60,075 nucleotides of DNA from an uncultured Acetatifactor sp. (GTDB lineage Bacteria; Bacillota; Clostridia; Lachnospirales; Lachnospiraceae): contig CAJUSI010000071.1 of NCBI GenBank assembly GCA_910589035.1, forward strand, positions 1 to 60,075, given 5' to 3'. The position numbers and the translations under genes are program-made. Below the pieces are notes generated by a model that saw nothing but the letters and a program-made list of their open reading frames with translations, made no database searches and was not told where the DNA came from. How positions within the stretch are numbered: the first letter of the stretch is position 1; each line of letters opens with the position of its first letter. Shown here in pieces: positions 16,649 to 26,503 of this stretch.

Positions 16649-19600
16649 TTAGGACAGCAATGAGATAAAGTCCTCTTTGGTCATACCTCCCAGCTGCCCT
16701 GCATCCCCGGAGATCACCTGCTCCGACAGGGCCCGCTTGCTCTCCTGCAGCTCCTGTATTTTCTCCTCTATCGTCCCCTTTGCTATCAATCGGTACACCA
16801 CCACCATCTTCGTCTGTCCGATCCGGTGTGTGCGGTCCGTGGCCTGGTTCTGCACCGCCAGGTTCCACCAGGGATCATAATGAATCACCACATCCGCCCC
16901 TGTCAGGTTCAGGCCCACGCCCCCTGCCTTCAGGGATATCAGAAACACCTTTGTGTCGTCCCCGTTGAAATTCTTCACCAGCTGCAGGCGCTTCTCCTTG
17001 GGCGTGGCGCCGGTAATGGTGTAAAAGCTGATATTCTCCCGCTCCATCCGGGCCGCTATCAGCTCCAGCATGGAGGTAAACTGGGAAAAGAGCAGGATCT
17101 TATGCCCGCCCTCCGCGGCAGACTGCACCAGCTCCAGGCAGGCGTCCAGCTTGGCAGACTCTCCCCTGTAGTTCTCGAAGCACAGGCCCGGGTCGCAGCA
17201 GATCTGCCGCAGCTTCATCAGCTCCGCCAGAATCTGTATCTTATTCTTCTGGAACTCATTTGCGTCCTGAGAAGCGATCCTCTGCTTCATATGCACCACC
17301 TGGGCATCATAGAGCTTCTGCTGGTCGGAGTCGAATTTCACATAGCGGTTTTCCTCCAGCTTCTCGGGAAGATCCTTCAGGACGTTCTCCTTCATTCTGC
17401 GCAAGATGAAGGGCGCGGTCATTCTCTGCAGACGCTCCAGCGCCTCCCTGTCCTCGCTCTTGACGATTGGCGCCTCAAAATCACTCCGGAACACATCATA
17501 TCCGTACAGATACCCGGGAATCAGATAGTCAAAAATACTCCAGAGCTCGCTGAGCCTGTTCTCGATTGGCGTCCCCGTAAGCGCGTACCGGGTCCGGCTT
17601 CTTATGACCTTTACCGCCCTGGCCGCCGCTGTGGTATGGTTTTTAATATACTGCGCCTCGTCAATAATCTGGTAATAGAACTCCTTGTCCTCATAATTTT
17701 CAATATCCCGCTTCAGCAGGTCATAGGAGGTTATGATCACATCATATTCCCGGTACCGCTCCAGCTTTTCCCTTCTCTCCTCCTGGCTTCCCGTGATGAA
17801 TTCCACGGAAAGCTGCGGCGTATAGCTGCGTATCTCCTCCCCCCAGTTATATACCAGAGAGGCCGGAGACACGACCAGGGAGGTTCCCCCCTTTCCCTCA
17901 AGCCTGGCGGACAGCAGCACTGCCAGCACCTGGAGCGTCTTCCCCAGTCCCATATCATCCGCCAGGATTCCTCCCAGATGATACTCCTCCAGGGTACGAA
18001 GCCACCTGTATCCGTTCCTCTGATATCCCCTCATGATCCCCGCAAGGGAAGCCGGCTCCTCGAAGTCCGCATCATTCACCGTCTTGAAATTCTTCACCAT
18101 TTCCCGGAAATAACTGTCCCGGTTGCTGTAAATCTCCTCATTCTTCTCCAGCAGCTTATCCAGGTACAGAGCCCGGTAGACGGGAACCTTCACATTTCCC
18201 TTCAGCAGCTCTCTGGGAGAGATTCTCAGCGTCTCCATCATTTCCGCCAGCGTCTGCAGGGAATTTTCCTCCTGAAGGTTCAGAAAATCTCCGTTTTTCA
18301 GCCGGTAATACTTTCTCTTCTGCCGATAGCTTTTCAAAATATCCAGCAATTCCCCGGGAGGGACGTCCTGGGTGGCGATATTCAGGTTCAGAAGATCCCT
18401 GGAGACGGAGATCCCCACGGACAGCCGCACCCGCCTGCCGATATTCAGGCTGCTGAACCTTCTGGTGCACTGCACCTCCCCCAGAGCAAGCAGGGCCTCC
18501 ACCCCCTGCTCCAGCACCCGGTACATCCGTTCCTCTTCCTGCCCGCAGTGCAGCTCCTTCCTCTCCTTATCCCAGTAGGGGAACCATCTGTTTGCAAGAA
18601 AGAGGGTCTCTTCCTCCCTGGCTCTCTCCCGGAAGGCTTCCAGGATAGTCCCCGCCATCTCCTCCTTGTCCATATAATAGGGTACGGGAAATTCCTTCTC
18701 CCCGTATCTGACCGCCACGCGGCAGAGCATATTATGTTCCTCCGCGTCCAGATAGAATACGAATTTCGCCTGGGGAGGAAGGTAGAAGGCTATCTCCTCG
18801 GCATTTTCCTCCATAATATCCACCGCCCCCTCCAGCTGCGGCAGCACGGAATAATAAAACTGCGCCAGGCCGTTGCGTCCCACCTGGAAGCTCAGCTCCC
18901 CCTCCCGGCAGAATTGGGCGATGGTCCTGATCTTCTTCTGGAAATCCTCCTGAAGCCTGCAAAGCATATCGCCCTCTATATAGTATGCCGTTTTGACGCC
19001 GTAAAAGAATTCCGGCATACGGCAGTTCACCGTAATTCCGTGAAATTCTCTATGGTGTCCCATATCATTCTTGCGGATGATCATGGATATTTCAGGATTT
19101 CGTTCCTCTGTGCGCATGGAAGCCTTCCGCCTGGATTCGCTGTCCCTGTCCTCGAACTCAAATTCCTCCCCCTCCACCAGGCCGTACAGCTCGTCCAGCC
19201 TCCAGCCAAAGAGCGCAAACTCCCCGTTTTTGGCCGCCGCACGTTTGGAATAATTGCGGGCTTCTATCATCCGCCGCTCAAAGGCCAGCTCCTCCTTCAC
19301 TATCCTGCCGATATAATCGATCCATTTCAGGGAATTCTCCGTAAAATTGCTGATATGGTGGTTGATGCTGGTATTGCTCCCATAGGAAGAAGTCTTTGAT
19401 TCCTGCACATCCTGGTAGAATTCGAAAAGGTCCTTTACCACAAAGAGCTTTTTCTCGCCCACCTTAAAGGAAACCGCCAGGTCTCCCCCCTTCCGCGTCA
19501 CCCTGGGGATAAGCCGCAGACTTTTCTCCCTGCCTATGGCATCCGAAATCACATTGTTGGTCCGCTGCTCCGTAAAAGCCCGCATCAGCAGCATGGCGCG

Positions 19601-20143
19601 TTTATCCGTGGCGTCTCCTATATTGTTCTGTTCCTGATACTCCTGCGTCAGTTCCAGCAGAGCCGATATAAAAGCGCAATACTCCCTGCGGTAATACCTG
19701 GAATAATAGTGCTTCCTGCATTCCGAACACTGGCATTCCGCAAACAGCATGGCGTCCCGGGTAAAAACCATATGGATGGGAAAGGGTGCTTTTCCCTCGG
19801 TCCCCTCCCCGATGACTTCCCCCACCGTATCGTTCCTGCCGTCCACATATCCGCTGTCCACCCTGCGGAGGCGTACCTTCTTCTCCTGAAGCAGCTTCTC
19901 ACCCTTCTGCGTAACCGCCCTGGTCAGGCGCATATCCTTCCGTATGGCATCACAGTTGAAATACTGGTATCCGGATCCGGTAAGCGCCATGTAATTCTCC
20001 AGACTGTACTGCGCTTCCTCCGCCGCTGTCCCATCCTCTTCCTGACGGTTCAGGACGATATATTCCTCTTCCCCGGCATGATTCTGCGGCTCTTCTGCAA
20101 TATGAGCTGCCTCTGGGGCAACTTTATCCCTTTTTTTCTGCAT
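16649..20143 (-). CDS. SNF2-family DEAD/DEAH helicase
   Basis: A 1164-residue protein starting at ATG 20143 (AAGGA about 10 bases upstream). The first third has a short CxCxxC cluster (AECQCSECRKH, about residue 138), a SWIM-like element, then the bacterial SNF2-associated region. Motor motifs: I LADDMGLGKT (about 730), II DEAQYIKNH, III ALTGTPIENR, V NLTGADVVIHYDPWWN and VI QATDRTHRIGQ. All catalytic residues are intact. These proteins are dsDNA translocases that remodel protein–DNA or RNA polymerase complexes (RapA-like roles are known for relatives), and some belong to defence clusters; no nuclease gene is adjacent here. No terminator of its own was found. Confidence 0.92.
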   Translation of the reverse strand: MQKKRDKVAPEAAHIAEEPQNHAGEEEYIVLNRQEEDGTAAEEAQYSLENYMALTGSGYQYFNCDAIRKDMRLTRAVTQKGEKLLQEKKVRLRRVDSGYVDGRNDTVGEVIGEGTEGKAPFPIHMVFTRDAMLFAECQCSECRKHYYSRYYRREYCAFISALLELTQEYQEQNNIGDATDKRAMLLMRAFTEQRTNNVISDAIGREKSLRLIPRVTRKGGDLAVSFKVGEKKLFVVKDLFEFYQDVQESKTSSYGSNTSINHHISNFTENSLKWIDYIGRIVKEELAFERRMIEARNYSKRAAAKNGEFALFGWRLDELYGLVEGEEFEFEDRDSESRRKASMRTEERNPEISMIIRKNDMGHHREFHGITVNCRMPEFFYGVKTAYYIEGDMLCRLQEDFQKKIRTIAQFCREGELSFQVGRNGLAQFYYSVLPQLEGAVDIMEENAEEIAFYLPPQAKFVFYLDAEEHNMLCRVAVRYGEKEFPVPYYMDKEEMAGTILEAFRERAREEETLFLANRWFPYWDKERKELHCGQEEERMYRVLEQGVEALLALGEVQCTRRFSSLNIGRRVRLSVGISVSRDLLNLNIATQDVPPGELLDILKSYRQKRKYYRLKNGDFLNLQEENSLQTLAEMMETLRISPRELLKGNVKVPVYRALYLDKLLEKNEEIYSNRDSYFREMVKNFKTVNDADFEEPASLAGIMRGYQRNGYRWLRTLEEYHLGGILADDMGLGKTLQVLAVLLSARLEGKGGTSLVVSPASLVYNWGEEIRSYTPQLSVEFITGSQEERREKLERYREYDVIITSYDLLKRDIENYEDKEFYYQIIDEAQYIKNHTTAAARAVKVIRSRTRYALTGTPIENRLSELWSIFDYLIPGYLYGYDVFRSDFEAPIVKSEDREALERLQRMTAPFILRRMKENVLKDLPEKLEENRYVKFDSDQQKLYDAQVVHMKQRIASQDANEFQKNKIQILAELMKLRQICCDPGLCFENYRGESAKLDACLELVQSAAEGGHKILLFSQFTSMLELIAARMERENISFYTITGATPKEKRLQLVKNFNGDDTKVFLISLKAGGVGLNLTGADVVIHYDPWWNLAVQNQATDRTHRIGQTKMVVVYRLIAKGTIEEKIQELQESKRALSEQVISGDAGQLGGMTKEDFISLLS

Positions 20144-20445
20144 CTGTCTTATCCTTTTTCATCTTTCCCTGTTACTTCAGGAATTCATTATAAAGGGATT
20201 TGGCAGAATGCGCAATAGATTTTTGTCATGGATGCGGCACATTTGCCGCACCGCAGAAGGGCCCCGGCTTTCGCCGGGGCCCTTCCGCTATTTTCTTATG
20301 AGGGGGGAGATAGTGATTTCATCAACTATCTGATATATATATTACAGATAAAATGTGTTCAAACTGTGTTTATTTTCTAATATAAATCTAAAATGCTTCC
20401 TAAGGAATTGTGAACTGCCGGTTTTCATTCCCGCAGCGCCACGGG
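20144..20445. other. Intergenic region between TetR and the SNF2 gene
   Basis: Contains two hairpins: a small GCGGCA/TGCCGC one at about 20234-20249 and a very stable 13-bp stem at 20256-20285. AT-rich sequence at 20320-20400 probably holds promoter elements, but no clear pair of boxes was chosen. Confidence 0.5.
20256..20285. terminator. GC-rich hairpin, likely terminator of the RND–TetR operon
   Basis: A perfect 13-bp stem GAAGGGCCCCGGC (20256-20268) pairs with 20273-20285 across a TTTC loop. The downstream sequence on the plus strand is T-rich (CTATTTTCTT); on the minus strand there is no T run. Direction is therefore uncertain. Confidence 0.5.
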
Positions 20446-21078
20446 CTATTTCCTTCCGATTTCGTTCAGGACTCCCCGACAGACCAGCGCCCGCATTGTG
20501 GCGGTATCCGTGTGAAAGCGTTCCCCGGATGTGACCGTCAGCATATAGGTTACCAGATGGGAGAAAAGGCAGTAAATCATATAGGCCATGGGCATATCGC
20601 TCCGCAGTTCTCCGTTTTCCACCCCCCTTTTCAAAATCCTTTCGAACACGGAGCCCGGCAGCCGCATGGCAAGCTCCCCGGAGGTCATCTTCTCCCGAAC
20701 CACCTGGCTGAATTCGGAATTATCCGTCATCATATGGACAAATCTCAGAAAGCCGTTCTTACACCCGTCCTTTTTCTCTATCTCATCCAGGAGAAAAAAG
20801 AGCTGCTCCCTGAAGCTCTCCCGCTCCATCAGGGCATTTTCCAGCCATTCAAACAGCCATTGCACATGGTACACTATGGCGCAGGCCACAATCTCTTCCC
20901 GGGTGTCAAAATACTCGTATGCTGTTCCCTTTCCGATTCCCGCCTTCTCCGTGATATCCGAGACATGGATGCTCCCTGCATCCACGCCCTGCTCCAGCAT
21001 CTGTATCACCGCTTTATACATCTGACATACCTTCGGAGGTACTCTGTGAATATCCTCCAGACCATTGATTTTACCCAT
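20446..21078 (-). CDS. TetR/AcrR family repressor
   Basis: A 210-residue protein. Residues about 15-60 hold the TetR helix-turn-helix (IHVSDITEKAGIGKGTAYEYFDTREEIVACAI) with the family's Gly-Lys-Gly-Thr-x-Tyr-x-Tyr-Phe signature. The rest is the helical ligand and dimer domain, which includes several Trp/Phe residues. It lies 19 bases downstream of the RND exporter gene and is surely in its operon. A palindromic operator just after the operon promoter (25404-25415) is the likely binding site, so the repressor controls both the pump and itself. The ligand is unknown. Confidence 0.92.
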   Translation of the reverse strand: MGKINGLEDIHRVPPKVCQMYKAVIQMLEQGVDAGSIHVSDITEKAGIGKGTAYEYFDTREEIVACAIVYHVQWLFEWLENALMERESFREQLFFLLDEIEKKDGCKNGFLRFVHMMTDNSEFSQVVREKMTSGELAMRLPGSVFERILKRGVENGELRSDMPMAYMIYCLFSHLVTYMLTVTSGERFHTDTATMRALVCRGVLNEIGRK

Positions 21079-21097
21079 ATTGCCCCCGCTCCGCCTT

Positions 21098-24000
21098 TCA
21101 GGCTTTCTCCTCCGGCTCTTTCATCCGCTTTCCAAATACTTTCCTTATTCCCGAATCCCCCGATGCCTCCGCCGGCTTCTGTCTCCTGTTAAAGAGATCG
21201 TAAATACAGGGAATCACCACCAGCGTCAGCAAAGTACCGTATGTCAGGCCGCCGATGGTCACTACTGCCATGGGCTTTGCCATCTCCGAGCCCATATCGC
21301 TGCTGAACACCATGGTGGACAAAGCCAGGATGGTGGTCAGCGCCGTCATCAGCACGGGCCGGAGCCTGGTGCGGCCCGCGGTGAGAATTGCCTCACGCTT
21401 CTCCATGCCGCCCTCCCGCAGCTGGTTCATATAATCGATCAACACAATTCCGTTGTTCACAATGATACCCGCCAGCATGACAAATCCGATCATGGCGATA
21501 ACGCTCACTTCGCTTCCGGTTATGTATAACCCCATAAAGCCCCCGGTAAAGGCAAGCGGTATGGTGAACATAATAATAAAAGGAGACATCAGGGACTGGA
21601 ACTGCGCTACCATGATCAGATACATGAAGAGCACCGCCAACACCAGCATCAGCATAATCTGCCCCATGGCATCCGTAATCATCTCATTTTCACCGGAAAA
21701 TACCAGTCTGTAACCGGAGGGCAGCTCATAGTCCGCCAGCTTCTCCTCCACATCCGCCGAGACAAGCCCCACATTATACCCCTCCGCAATGGCCGCGGAC
21801 ACGGACACATAGCGGGTCTGATCTTCCCGGCTGATGGAGCTGAGCGCCTCTGTAGCCTCAAAGGAAGCGATTTCAGATAAGGGAATCTTAACGCTTTCGC
21901 CCTCCGCGTTCTTCCCCTCGATCTCAATCCCCTTCACCAGCTCCCTGGTCAGCTCGATATCATTGCCGTCCATCACATATACATTATAATCCTTATCGGC
22001 GGCTACCAGGGTGGTGGCGCTTCCCGATTCTCCGATCCTGGCATAAATCTGGGTAAACACCTGCGCCACGGTAAGGCCGTAATGCACCGCCTCATCCCGG
22101 TTGATGAGAATGCGCAGCTCTTCGTCCGCATCCTCCAGGCCGTCGCTGACATCCGCCGTACCCTCCACGCTTTCCACGATGGCCGCCACTTCCTCCGCAA
22201 TACGTCTCAGCGTATCCAGGTCACGCCCCCGCACCTGTATGGAGATACCGCTTCCACCCATGGCACTCATGTCCATACTGGAAGTGTCAATGGAAATCTC
22301 CGCTTCCAGTCCGTTTGTCTTCTCTCTGATGACCTGGGCAATCTCTTCATTGCTCATGGATTTGTCCTCTCTGGTCACCACATATATGGTTGCGGCATTG
22401 GTACTGCCCCCTCCGCCGCCCAGCATGGACATGGTGGAGGTACTGGACATGGCTCCCACATTCTGCACATCCTCTATGGAAAGAATTTCTTCCACCACCT
22501 TATCGGTGAGTTCTCCCGTCTCCTCCAATGCCGCGTCCTCCGCAAGCCTGACGCTCACTGTCAGCTGGGTGGAATCCATATCCGCCATAAAAGCGGTTCC
22601 GTTGGTAAACGCCAGGGCAATACTCCCCACCAGGAGGATTACTACCAGAACCAGCACCAGGGGCTTCACCTTCAATGCGCCGCTCAAAAGCTTATCATAG
22701 CCCCGCACAAGGCCGCCGAAGATCTTCCCCTCCTTCTGCTCCCTGGTCTTCGCCAGAATCTTGGAGGACATGGCAGGCACCACTGTCAGCGCAATTACCA
22801 GACTGGACAGCAGAGAGTAGCCGATGGTCAGACCCATATCCACAAACAGCTGCCGAGTGATCCCTTCCGTAAATACAATAGGCAGGAACACGCATACGGT
22901 GGTCAGGGTGGAGGCCACGATAGCGCCGGCCACTTCCCTTGCGCCTTCTATGGAAGCGTCCTTCACGGAATATCCTTCGCTCCGCAGGCGATAAATATTT
23001 TCTATGACCACGATGGAATTATCCACCAGCATACCGATTCCCAGGGCAAGACCTGACAGGGATATAATATTCAGAGTCACACCGCTGAAATACATGCATA
23101 CGATGGCAGTCACCAGACTGATGGGGATGGAGAATGCCACCACAATGGTCGGTCTCAGATCCTTCAGGAAGATCAGAAGGATTGCAATGGCCAGAACCGC
23201 GCCGAACAGAATATTATCGAAAATGGAATCCATCACCAGATCGATATAGATTCCCTGATCCATCAGGGTAATCAGGGACAGATCCCCGTTCTCCGCCATC
23301 ATCTCGCCGAAGCGCTCCGCAAGACGGTCCGACACCTCTCCGGTGGAATATCCTGTCTGCTTCTGGATTGTCAGCATAATGCCGGCGCTTCCGTCCACAT
23401 TGGCATAGATTTCATCGGAATTGTCCGTATAAAATACATCCGCCACATCCCCGAGCGTAATCACGGGCACTCCGTCCATATGCAGGTCCATCAGAGGAAT
23501 TTTCTGTAGTTCCTCCACAGTGGCGGGCTTATCGCCTACCCGCACCATATAGCTGATTCCCTCTTCCGTCACATACCCTGCAGGCATGGAAAAGTTCTGC
23601 GCCGTCAGAAGGTTGGTAATCATATCTACAGTGAGAATATCTGACATATCTGCCTGCTCATAGGCGGATTCCTTCGCCTCGGCCAGCTGCTTTTCCCCGT
23701 CTGCCAGCTGTTCCTCCGCATCCTTTAACTGCTCCTCGGCATCCTTGATCTGGTCCAGGCCGCTCTTAATCTGTTCTTCCCCGGAATCAAGCTGAGATTC
23801 CACTGCATTCAGCTGGTATTCTCCCAGGGAAATCTGCGCCTTGCCGTTGGCAAATTCGATGGCGGCGGTCATTTCTCCACGCTCTATGGCTATCAGACCG
23901 CTGTTGATGTCGTTGATGGCCTTGTCGATATCCGTGATATTCTGGGCCGCCAGCATCTGATTGACCTGGGCCAGATAGCCTTCATAGCCGAGACCGTTTG

Positions 24001-25381
24001 TGGCGGCGGCGAGGGCTGTCTGCAAATCCTCATACTGTCCCGAAATTGCAAGCATTTGCCCGGATGCCTCCTGTGCCGCATATAAAGCGGCACCTGCTAC
24101 TGCTGCAATGTTCTGCATCTCCTGTACCGGATCGCTGTCAGGCCCGATTTGTGTAATATCGAGACACCATGGATCCAGGATTTCGGCGGCTTCAATTACC
24201 GCCTTCAACTGTCCGTCGGTATTTTTCAGCATCTGCAGGCCATATTGTTTTCCAAGGAATTCACCTCGCAGAACCGCAATTTCATTTGAAATCTGCGAAA
24301 GTGAAGCTGCCGCGCTCATGTCGCCGCCCAGCAAGGCCTCCACGGCTGCTCCCATTTCCTTCAGATATTCTGCATATCTGCCGCTAAAGTCATCATTAGC
24401 CAGCGCGTTCAAATCGACTATAATTTGAGGATCGGCGTTCATCGCGTCCACCACAGGTTTTATCTGGTTAATCCCGTCCTGCAGCCCCTTTGCCGTGGCA
24501 AGGTTCGTCCGCATGGTTTCCAGATTGATCTTCGCCGTCAAAAGGGCGTTCTTCTGGGCAGCCAGCTGATCGCTGACGCCCTGCTGCCGGTTCTCCAGCT
24601 CGGTTTTCCCGTTCTCAAGCTCCTGTTTGCCCTCTTCCAGCTCTCTGCGGCCGTTTATGATTTCCCACCGGCCGTTTTCCAGTTCCCTTCGGCCATCCGC
24701 CAGCTCCTTTTTGCCGTCCTCCAGTTCCTTTCGGCCGTCCGCCAGCTCCTCCTCCGCTTCCCGCATCTTCTCGTCGATGGAGGCAAAAATCTTCTCATTG
24801 ACGGCGTCCACCTTGTCCTGGCGGATAATGACATTGACGCTTTCCTCCAGCAGGCCGGTGGCGCTGACGCTTGCCACGCCCTCCAGGCTCTCCAGTTCGG
24901 GCATGACGGATTCCTGTACATAGGTGCTGATCTCGGCATTGTCCATACCGTTCACGCCCACTGCTGCGATCATGACGGGCAGCATGTCCGGATTCAGTTT
25001 CATGATAATGGGATTCCCTACCGAGTCATCCCAATAGCTTTTTATCTGATCCAGACTCTCCCGAATCTCCAGAGACACTGCATTCATATCCGCTGTCTGT
25101 GAAAATTCCAGGATTACCATGGAATAATTTTCATTGGATACGGAACTGATATTTTCAATGTTGCTCACCGTAGCCATGGCCGACTCCACCGGCTGCGTCA
25201 CCACGCTTTCCACGGTCTCAGGGCTGGCGCCCACATATGTAGTCATCACAATCACATACGGCAGACTGATGCTCGGCAGCAGATCCGCCGTCATTCTGGT
25301 AAAGGATACCACTCCCAGAATAATTGCCAGAACCACTCCCACCAATACGGTATAAGGTTTCTTCACGCTGAACCTGGACAT
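21098..25381 (-). CDS. RND family efflux permease with long extracellular coiled coil
   Basis: From ATG 25381 (AAAGGAG 8 bases upstream; the longer frame starts in the promoter) the product has 1427 residues. It has the HAE1/AcrB layout: helix 1, a large extracellular domain, helices 2-6 with LALGIGMLVDNSIVVIENIYR (helix 4, proton-relay Asp), a second extracellular domain and helices 8-12 with NNGIVLIDYMNQL. The first extracellular domain carries an insert of eight heptads (ELADGRK, ELEDGKK and so on, about residues 205-265) and a second coiled coil before residue 590. That makes it about 400 residues longer than AcrB. No adaptor protein gene is adjacent. Likely substrates are amphipathic toxins or lipids; this is inference. 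Confidence 0.92.
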   Translation of the reverse strand: MSRFSVKKPYTVLVGVVLAIILGVVSFTRMTADLLPSISLPYVIVMTTYVGASPETVESVVTQPVESAMATVSNIENISSVSNENYSMVILEFSQTADMNAVSLEIRESLDQIKSYWDDSVGNPIIMKLNPDMLPVMIAAVGVNGMDNAEISTYVQESVMPELESLEGVASVSATGLLEESVNVIIRQDKVDAVNEKIFASIDEKMREAEEELADGRKELEDGKKELADGRRELENGRWEIINGRRELEEGKQELENGKTELENRQQGVSDQLAAQKNALLTAKINLETMRTNLATAKGLQDGINQIKPVVDAMNADPQIIVDLNALANDDFSGRYAEYLKEMGAAVEALLGGDMSAAASLSQISNEIAVLRGEFLGKQYGLQMLKNTDGQLKAVIEAAEILDPWCLDITQIGPDSDPVQEMQNIAAVAGAALYAAQEASGQMLAISGQYEDLQTALAAATNGLGYEGYLAQVNQMLAAQNITDIDKAINDINSGLIAIERGEMTAAIEFANGKAQISLGEYQLNAVESQLDSGEEQIKSGLDQIKDAEEQLKDAEEQLADGEKQLAEAKESAYEQADMSDILTVDMITNLLTAQNFSMPAGYVTEEGISYMVRVGDKPATVEELQKIPLMDLHMDGVPVITLGDVADVFYTDNSDEIYANVDGSAGIMLTIQKQTGYSTGEVSDRLAERFGEMMAENGDLSLITLMDQGIYIDLVMDSIFDNILFGAVLAIAILLIFLKDLRPTIVVAFSIPISLVTAIVCMYFSGVTLNIISLSGLALGIGMLVDNSIVVIENIYRLRSEGYSVKDASIEGAREVAGAIVASTLTTVCVFLPIVFTEGITRQLFVDMGLTIGYSLLSSLVIALTVVPAMSSKILAKTREQKEGKIFGGLVRGYDKLLSGALKVKPLVLVLVVILLVGSIALAFTNGTAFMADMDSTQLTVSVRLAEDAALEETGELTDKVVEEILSIEDVQNVGAMSSTSTMSMLGGGGGSTNAATIYVVTREDKSMSNEEIAQVIREKTNGLEAEISIDTSSMDMSAMGGSGISIQVRGRDLDTLRRIAEEVAAIVESVEGTADVSDGLEDADEELRILINRDEAVHYGLTVAQVFTQIYARIGESGSATTLVAADKDYNVYVMDGNDIELTRELVKGIEIEGKNAEGESVKIPLSEIASFEATEALSSISREDQTRYVSVSAAIAEGYNVGLVSADVEEKLADYELPSGYRLVFSGENEMITDAMGQIMLMLVLAVLFMYLIMVAQFQSLMSPFIIMFTIPLAFTGGFMGLYITGSEVSVIAMIGFVMLAGIIVNNGIVLIDYMNQLREGGMEKREAILTAGRTRLRPVLMTALTTILALSTMVFSSDMGSEMAKPMAVVTIGGLTYGTLLTLVVIPCIYDLFNRRQKPAEASGDSGIRKVFGKRMKEPEEKA

Positions 25382-25403
25382 ATCATTCGCTCCTTTTCGC
25401 TGT

Positions 25404-25415
25404 CCGACCGGTCGG
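25404..25415. promoter_or_regulatory. Palindromic TetR-type operator
   Basis: CCGACCGGTCGG is a perfect 12-base palindrome with a further half repeat (TCGG) to 25419. It sits roughly +12 to +24 from the predicted start of the RND–TetR transcript, a position where a bound repressor blocks transcription. Confidence 0.75.
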
Positions 25416-25433
25416 TCGGTTAGTACGCCGTTG

Positions 25434-25462
25434 ATTATATGCCCTTCTTTTTTCAATGTCAA
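25434..25462 (-). promoter_or_regulatory. Consensus promoter of the RND–TetR operon
   Basis: Minus strand TTGACA (25457-25462) and TATAAT (25434-25439), both perfect, separated by 17 bases. The leader to ATG 25381 is about 45 bases and contains the palindromic operator. Confidence 0.88.
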
Positions 25463-25605
25463 TAAGAGGATTCTTTCCTTTTTCTAAAAAAAAGATAAAC
25501 TTCATTCATGGCATTCATGCCTGTTCGAACAATAGTATACACCGAAAAACACCGGCCGTGCAGAATTTCCACAAAGCCGATGTTCTACAAGATACTTATT
25601 TTTAT

Positions 25606-26223
25606 TTACAGCATTTTCCTTATTTTGGCCTTCAGGCGCTGCAGGGCGTTGTCCGTGGATTTCTCGTCCCGCCCCAGCACCCTGGCAATCTGGCTGTAGC
25701 TCATTCCGGTGAGATACAGGTCCAGCACCTGCTTCTCAAAATCGCTGAGCTCCTCCTCGATGGTTTTCTCCAGGTAGGCCACTCTTTCCTTGTCCAGAAA
25801 CATTTCCTCCGGATTCAGTTCGCTCCTGTCTGCCAAAAGCTCCGCCAGATTCAGGCCTTCTCTGTCATCGCCGGAGGCCTCGCCGTATAAGGGCACATAG
25901 GTGTTTAACGGAAAATGCTTCTGCCTCCTGGAGGCCTGCACCGCCGTATACATCTGACGGTTGATGCACAGCTCCGCAAAGGTGCCGAAGCTGGCGTCCC
26001 GCCCCATATCATAGTCCCGGACCGCTTTGAACAGCCCTATCATGCCCTCCTGGATGAGGTCCTCGCTGTCAGCTCCCAGGATAAACATGGATTTCGCCTT
26101 GCTGCGCACCAGATTCTTATATTTATCGCAAATGTAATCCATGATGGCAGTCTCCCCCCGGCGAAGGCGGTCGATCAGTTCATCGTCATTGTATTGTCGG
26201 TAATTTGCATATCTTTCCGCCAT
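25606..26223 (-). CDS. sigH: RNA polymerase sporulation/transition sigma factor SigH
   Basis: A 205-residue sigma factor starting at ATG 26223 (MAERYANYRQ); the open frame extends 116 residues upstream, but that part does not look like protein. Region 2 (SEDLIQEGMIGLFKAVRDYD) and region 4 helix-turn-helix (MSYSQIARVLGRDEKSTDNA) are intact, and the DNA-melting stretch FGTFAELCINRQMY is typical of SigH. In Bacilli and Clostridia SigH directs early sporulation or transition-state genes. Position downstream of rlmB in the cysS block is conserved and supports the name. The ribosome site (AAAAGAG) is weak. The yacP gene usually between rlmB and sigH is absent. Confidence 0.92.
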   Translation of the reverse strand: MAERYANYRQYNDDELIDRLRRGETAIMDYICDKYKNLVRSKAKSMFILGADSEDLIQEGMIGLFKAVRDYDMGRDASFGTFAELCINRQMYTAVQASRRQKHFPLNTYVPLYGEASGDDREGLNLAELLADRSELNPEEMFLDKERVAYLEKTIEEELSDFEKQVLDLYLTGMSYSQIARVLGRDEKSTDNALQRLKAKIRKML

Positions 26224-26503
26224 GTTTCTGTCTCTTTTCCCTGCAGGATGCCGATCTGATAAGTGCCCCGTTTTCTCTTTGCACAGCCGGGGTGCTGATC
26301 CGATATGTTCCCTCTTTCCTCTCTGCACAGACAGGGTGCCGCTGATATTCTCTGCTACTGCCTTTTCTGCCTTATGTGCCGCAAATACAGACCGTCCCGC
26401 TGCGACATTTTCTCGAATCCCATAACAGGTACGGCTGTCCGGCTCATTTCTCCCGGAGCATATCCATCCGGGTTCCAATGCATGCGCCGGATCCGGGCTT
26501 CCA

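Noticed and set aside
16826..19399. 857-residue open frame on the plus strand
   Set aside because: Fully antisense to the SNF2 helicase; composition is His/Gln/Leu/Pro-rich with no domain or ribosome site.
20446..25462. Complete tripartite efflux operon
   Set aside because: Only permease and repressor are present; there is no membrane fusion protein or outer channel gene.
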